This document shows, piece after piece, positions 60,871 through 64,000 of a stretch of DNA of 64,000 nucleotides. Source of the stretch: Methanomassiliicoccales archaeon (GTDB lineage Archaea > Thermoplasmatota > Thermoplasmata > Methanomassiliicoccales > JAAEEP01). The notes below the pieces were generated by a model that saw only the letters and a list, made by a program, of their open reading frames with translations, was not told the origin of the DNA and made no database searches. The stretch lies in the NCBI GenBank assembly GCA_013415695.1, contig JAAEEP010000008.1, positions 25,936 through 89,935 of the forward strand. The letters run 5' to 3'. How positions within the stretch are numbered: position 1 is the stretch's first letter; each line of letters begins with the position of its first letter. Made by a program: the position numbers and the translations under genes.

Positions 60871-60887
60871 GTAGAGTCTGACTCTAC
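60871..60887. promoter_or_regulatory. Perfect palindrome upstream of the CBS gene
   Basis: GTAGAGT, CTG, ACTCTAC: 7-base arms with a 3-base centre, ~20 bases before the predicted TATA box on the minus strand. Candidate operator; the regulator is unknown. Confidence 0.45.
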
Positions 60888-61134
60888 AAGAACTTCTCTC
60901 GATTCAGTATGCGCTAAAGGATGCTTGATTCTTTTCATTTGCTTTCCCACCTCTACCTTACGAAGTTAAAGTGGAATTCATAACACAGTAAGAAATGAGA
61001 AGGATGTCTCTCCGATCCATAACATCCGTCACACTAATCTCACTCGAATATTACCTGGTCTTGGCATAGCCGAGATGAGTGATTATACTCAAATGATAAC
61101 TGACTATATTAACAGAGTTAACGATAGAAACATA

Positions 61135-61157
61135 AGGGTGTTAATATATATCACCCT
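61135..61157. promoter_or_regulatory. Inverted repeat enclosing a TATA-like core
   Basis: AGGGTG and CACCCT flank TTAATATATAT. A regulator bound here would cover the TATA element. What would be transcribed is unclear, since the next gene has a nearer TATA box. Confidence 0.35.
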
Positions 61158-61297
61158 GTTTACCAGGCTAAAATGGGGGAGAACTGACCTGGGGGAGGTG
61201 AGCATTATTATACCTATATCTCAGGGTCTGAAGGAATTAATAATCTAAATCATTTTATATTTTATTTTATAAATAAATTAATATGAAGGCGAGATGA

Positions 61298-64000
61298 ATG
61301 AAAATTAAGAGGACTCTGTTGATTACCGCCTTAGCTCTATCTGTAGTACTGGCAACATTAATAGGATTCACTCATTCGTGCACACAGGACATTGATGAGA
61401 ATCTCGTCCCCTTAACTAGTGGGAATCTGACCGATACGAACGTAGAGATGGGAGATGCAGGGTGGGTGGTTTCTCAACATGATGTTGCTACAGGTATCAG
61501 CCTCATGCTGTGGGAGGAACATGGTGGGTTCTGGGCAGATGCCGAAAAAAGACCATATCCCATTGTGGAGGATAACAATCTCTGCTGGGCGGCTACTGTC
61601 TGCAATATGCTCGAATGGAGTGGTTGGGGCTTTGTTGATGGAATGGATAATACCGATGACTTCTTCCAGTACTTCCAGGACCACGTGACAGATGGTGGAG
61701 GATATGTCGGAAATGGAATTGAATGGTGGTTTACCGGTATACTGCCTCCCCAGACGTCGGTTGAGGATGTCGACGTTGATGGCTTCTGGGCACCCGAATA
61801 CGACTATAACACATATTCCTTGATCAGAGGCGAGACGGGAAGAAACGCCAGCGTATTGCCGGATATTGAGAATTTCCTGTTGTCCGGTTACGCGGTGGGA
61901 CTCAATATTAACTCCATCTCTGGTGGCGGTGCTCATGCCATCAATTGCTGGGGAATAAACTACGATCCCTCGGTCGATCCTTTGACTAACCCGAACGAAT
62001 ACTATCTAGGAGTTTGGGTGACCGATTCAGACAGCCATGGAAACGTCATGAATGCAGCTAATTGGCTGATTTATTTCGAAGTCGAGTATGATCATGATAA
62101 AGGCTGGTGGTACATGCCCCACTACGGGGCAGGTTGGCGGATAGAAATGGCCAACGCTTTGATGCCATTCCCAGGGGAGTCCCGTCCTGTGGCTGATCTT
62201 GGTGGACCATATGTAGCGAATGAAGGCGATATCGTACTATTCAATGCAGCTGGAAGTACTGATGACGACCCTCTTCAGTACCGATTTGATTTCGATGCTG
62301 ATGGAGAGTGGGATAGATCCTGGTCGTCGTTCAGTAATGCCAAGAATAGATGGTACGATGACTATTCGGGAGATGTCTATCTGGAGGTGTTCGACGGAAG
62401 GTTGAGAGACATGGACACCACGACGGTCACCGTCAACAATGTGGCCCCTACCATTGCAGTAACCGGAGGAACCTGGAGCCATCAGACAATTGACAGGAAC
62501 GCCTACGTTCAATCAGACACGTCCTTGGCCGTCGACTCCAACAATAAGGTGCACATCACCTATACGGATAGTGACAACGGCAACCTCAAGTACGCCACCA
62601 ACGCGGGCGGTAGCTGGAGCTATCAGACCATTGGACATCATGCATGGTTGCCCTCAATCGCCATCGACTCTAACGACAAGGTGCACATCAGCTATTGCGA
62701 TTATACGAATAATGACCTCAAGTACGCCACCAACGCTGGAGGAACCTGGGACCATCAGATCGTTGAAGTGTCTGGTCTGTATTCCTTTTCGTCCATCGCT
62801 ATCGACTCCAAGGACAAGGTGCACATCAGCTATACCGGTAGTGGATGGGCCGGACCTCTCAAATACGCAACCAATTCTGGCGGGAGCTGGGACGTCCAGA
62901 CAATTGACGGAAAGGGCAGATGGGAAACATCCATTGCCATAGACTCCAACGACAAGGTCCATATCTGTTATAGTACAAATGTTAGCTTTCGGCACGCCAC
63001 CAACGCCGGTGGCAGTTGGAGCAATCATTTCGTGGATAGCAGTGGATCAAGCGAATCTATCGCCATCGACTCCCACGACAAGGTCCACATTAGCTATGTC
63101 GGAGACTCAGGCCTCGAATACGCCACCAATGCTGGAGGAAGCTGGAACACCCAAACTCTCGATAGTTCTGGCGATATTGGACCTACTACGTCCATAGCCA
63201 TCGACTCCAATGACAAGGTGCACATCAGCTACTATGACATCACACATTGGGATCTGGAGTACGCAACCAACGCCGGCGGAGGCTGGAGCTATCAGACTCC
63301 TGACGGTTATTACTCTGTGGGAGTAGGCTCGTCCATAGCCATAGACTCAAACGATAGGATCCATGTAAGCTATGTTGCTCTGACAAATTTCAATTCAGTA
63401 AACGATCTCAAGTACACTACCTTTGTCGGTGACTCGATCGCTGAGAATGGCGTAGCGACAGTTAGCGGAACCATCACCGATCCGGGCACGGAGGACACCT
63501 TCTACTTGACAATAGATTGGGGAGATGGCCAAACTAGTGCATATTGGTATGACAAAGGTACAACGACCTTCAGCCAATCCCACCAGTACCTGGACGACGA
63601 TCCTAGTGGCACGCCATCGGATGACTACCTAGTTTCATTGTATATCATTGATGATGATGGCGGTAGGTCATCGACTAAAACTACGGTCATAGTCAACAAT
63701 ATTGCTCCCGTCATAACCGCCACAGGCGACTCGATCAATGAGAATGGGATGGCAACAATCAACTGTACCATCACCGATCCGGGTACGGAGGACACCTTCT
63801 ACTTGACAATAGAATGGGGAGATGGCTATAATGAAACTTACCTCTATCCGCCGGGCACCACAGGTCTTAGTATCGCCCATAGGTACCTAGACGATCCTAG
63901 CGGGACTTCATCGGACGACTACACCGTGACCCTATACATTTGGGATGATGATGGCGGCAGGTCCTCGACCACAACTACGGTCACCGTGAACAATGTTGCC
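61298..64000 (+). CDS. Secreted IdeS-like (C66) cysteine peptidase with PKD-like domains and a seven-blade propeller (3' truncated)
   Basis: Open from the ATG at 61298 to the window end: 901 residues without a stop. Residues 1-~25 are a signal peptide. Residues ~30-295 resemble the IdeS/Mac-1 peptidase: Cys96 in DNNLCWAATVCNMLEW, His213 in GGGAHAINCWG, and Asp243/Asp245 in GVWVTDSDSHGN match the catalytic Cys, His and Asp of that family in order and spacing. Residues ~297-387 are PKD-like (ADLGGPYVANEGD ... TVTVNNVAP). Residues ~388-710 are seven similar repeats (IAIDSNDKVHISY, then KYATNAGGSW), a beta-propeller. Residues 711-809 and 810-901 are two further PKD/Ig-like copies. Likely extracellular or cell-surface; the substrate is unknown. 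TATA box at ~61267 gives a short leader. Confidence 0.82.
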   Translation, partial: MKIKRTLLITALALSVVLATLIGFTHSCTQDIDENLVPLTSGNLTDTNVEMGDAGWVVSQHDVATGISLMLWEEHGGFWADAEKRPYPIVEDNNLCWAATVCNMLEWSGWGFVDGMDNTDDFFQYFQDHVTDGGGYVGNGIEWWFTGILPPQTSVEDVDVDGFWAPEYDYNTYSLIRGETGRNASVLPDIENFLLSGYAVGLNINSISGGGAHAINCWGINYDPSVDPLTNPNEYYLGVWVTDSDSHGNVMNAANWLIYFEVEYDHDKGWWYMPHYGAGWRIEMANALMPFPGESRPVADLGGPYVANEGDIVLFNAAGSTDDDPLQYRFDFDADGEWDRSWSSFSNAKNRWYDDYSGDVYLEVFDGRLRDMDTTTVTVNNVAPTIAVTGGTWSHQTIDRNAYVQSDTSLAVDSNNKVHITYTDSDNGNLKYATNAGGSWSYQTIGHHAWLPSIAIDSNDKVHISYCDYTNNDLKYATNAGGTWDHQIVEVSGLYSFSSIAIDSKDKVHISYTGSGWAGPLKYATNSGGSWDVQTIDGKGRWETSIAIDSNDKVHICYSTNVSFRHATNAGGSWSNHFVDSSGSSESIAIDSHDKVHISYVGDSGLEYATNAGGSWNTQTLDSSGDIGPTTSIAIDSNDKVHISYYDITHWDLEYATNAGGGWSYQTPDGYYSVGVGSSIAIDSNDRIHVSYVALTNFNSVNDLKYTTFVGDSIAENGVATVSGTITDPGTEDTFYLTIDWGDGQTSAYWYDKGTTTFSQSHQYLDDDPSGTPSDDYLVSLYIIDDDGGRSSTKTTVIVNNIAPVITATGDSINENGMATINCTITDPGTEDTFYLTIEWGDGYNETYLYPPGTTGLSIAHRYLDDPSGTSSDDYTVTLYIWDDDGGRSSTTTTVTVNNVA
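62459..63427 (+). repeat. Seven tandem ~45-residue propeller repeats inside the secreted protein
   Basis: Each unit encodes a D-S-x-D/N-K-V-H-I-S-Y strand followed by a YATNAGGSW strand, at ~135-base spacing. The protein repeats are conserved at nucleotide level too (GCCATCGACTCC, AAGGTGCACATCAGCTA), which suggests recent duplication or gene conversion. Confidence 0.85.
63428..64000 (+). repeat. Two tandem PKD/Ig-like repeats, second cut by the window end
   Basis: Copies of ~95-99 residues begin GDSIAENG and GDSINENG and both contain TDPGTEDTFYLTI, WGDG and DDDGGRSS. Nucleotide identity between copies is high across the shared motifs, so the array is probably recent and may continue beyond the window. 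Confidence 0.85.

Larger units (their letters stand above)
60816..61297. other. Long intergenic region with inverted repeats
   Basis: 482 bases, A+T-rich, no gene. It holds promoters for the CBS gene (minus strand AATATTAAC, ~60850) and for the secreted protein gene (TTATAAATA, ~61267-61276), a perfect palindrome at 60871-60887, a palindrome TTAAC-AGA-GTTAA at 61109-61121, and a TATA-like core flanked by 6-base arms at 61135-61157. Confidence 0.55.

Noticed and set aside
61412..61936. 174-codon minus-strand frame
   Set aside because: Antisense to the IdeS-like peptidase domain; the plus-strand frame is open for 901 codons with clear domains.
62490..62942. 150-codon plus-strand frame in the repeat region
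   Set aside because: Shifted reading of the propeller repeats; Thr/Ser/Pro-rich artefact.
62540..63400. CRISPR-like array
   Set aside because: The repeats are imperfect, ~135 bases apart, and all in frame within one protein, so they are protein repeats.

Overview
The window is archaeal chromosome. Evidence: a cluster for Rpo7, Spt4, GTP-dependent dephospho-CoA kinase, eS24 and eS31; FEN-1; archaeal-type S-adenosylmethionine synthetase; ADP-forming acetyl-CoA synthetase; phosphomevalonate dehydratase of the archaeal mevalonate pathway; a tRNA gene with bulge-helix-bulge introns; and TATA-box promoters. A DUF835 domain, an archaeal split glutamate synthase and F420/MvhD-type redox subunits fit best with an uncultivated Thermoplasmatota lineage. 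That placement is an inference. No rRNA, CRISPR array, insertion sequence or provirus was seen. Gene density is high, with many 4-base stop/start overlaps and frequent TTG/GTG starts.

Layout. 1-3.6 kb: the end of an operon joining an MvhD-like subunit, an F420-dehydrogenase beta subunit and two glutamate synthase domains. 3.6-11.3 kb: PAS protein, S9 peptidase with a lipoprotein, a membrane protein of unknown function, SPFH/NfeD pair, SagB-like nitroreductase, ferritin. 11.6-18 kb: GrpB-like protein, radical SAM protein, UbiA prenyltransferase, and a LuxE-LuxC-SDR operon that looks like an acyl reduction module. 18-22.1 kb: phospholipase-like protein, class II photolyase, MscS channel, solitary DNA methyltransferase. 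22.3-29.1 kb: ADP-forming acyl-CoA synthetase, a second FMN glutamate-synthase-like protein with a small partner, YyaL. 29.2-40.5 kb: housekeeping and small regulatory genes (DUF4443 regulator, MetK, HTH-CBS protein, RNase Z, Usp, Rpe, FEN-1). 40.7-46.8 kb: an isoleucyl-tRNA synthetase carrying a long extra tail (HhH, zinc ribbon, HhH, DUF835), then phosphomevalonate dehydratase whose small subunit is fused to a Nudix domain. 46.9-49 kb: Acr3 arsenite exporter with an inverted-repeat array, CMD and DGC proteins, and a tRNA-Arg(CCG) gene with two introns. 49-60.8 kb: transcription/ribosome cluster, K+-independent H+-pyrophosphatase, MgtC/DUF4010 protein, KaiC-like pair, polyprenol-kinase-like and nucleotide-kinase-like pair, MFS, CBS protein. 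61.3-64 kb: a secreted multidomain protein, cut by the window end, with an IdeS-like cysteine peptidase domain, PKD-like domains and a seven-blade propeller.

The genes point to an anaerobic or microaerophilic heterotroph that makes ATP from acyl-CoA, secretes peptidases, uses F420 or ferredoxin for glutamate synthesis, energises its membrane with pyrophosphate, and builds isoprenoids through trans-anhydromevalonate phosphate. Main items of interest: the IleRS-DUF835 fusion, the PMDh-Nudix fusion, the two-intron tRNA-Arg, the IdeS-like secreted peptidase, and the LuxE-LuxC module in an archaeon. Three intergenic regions fold into plausible structured RNAs.
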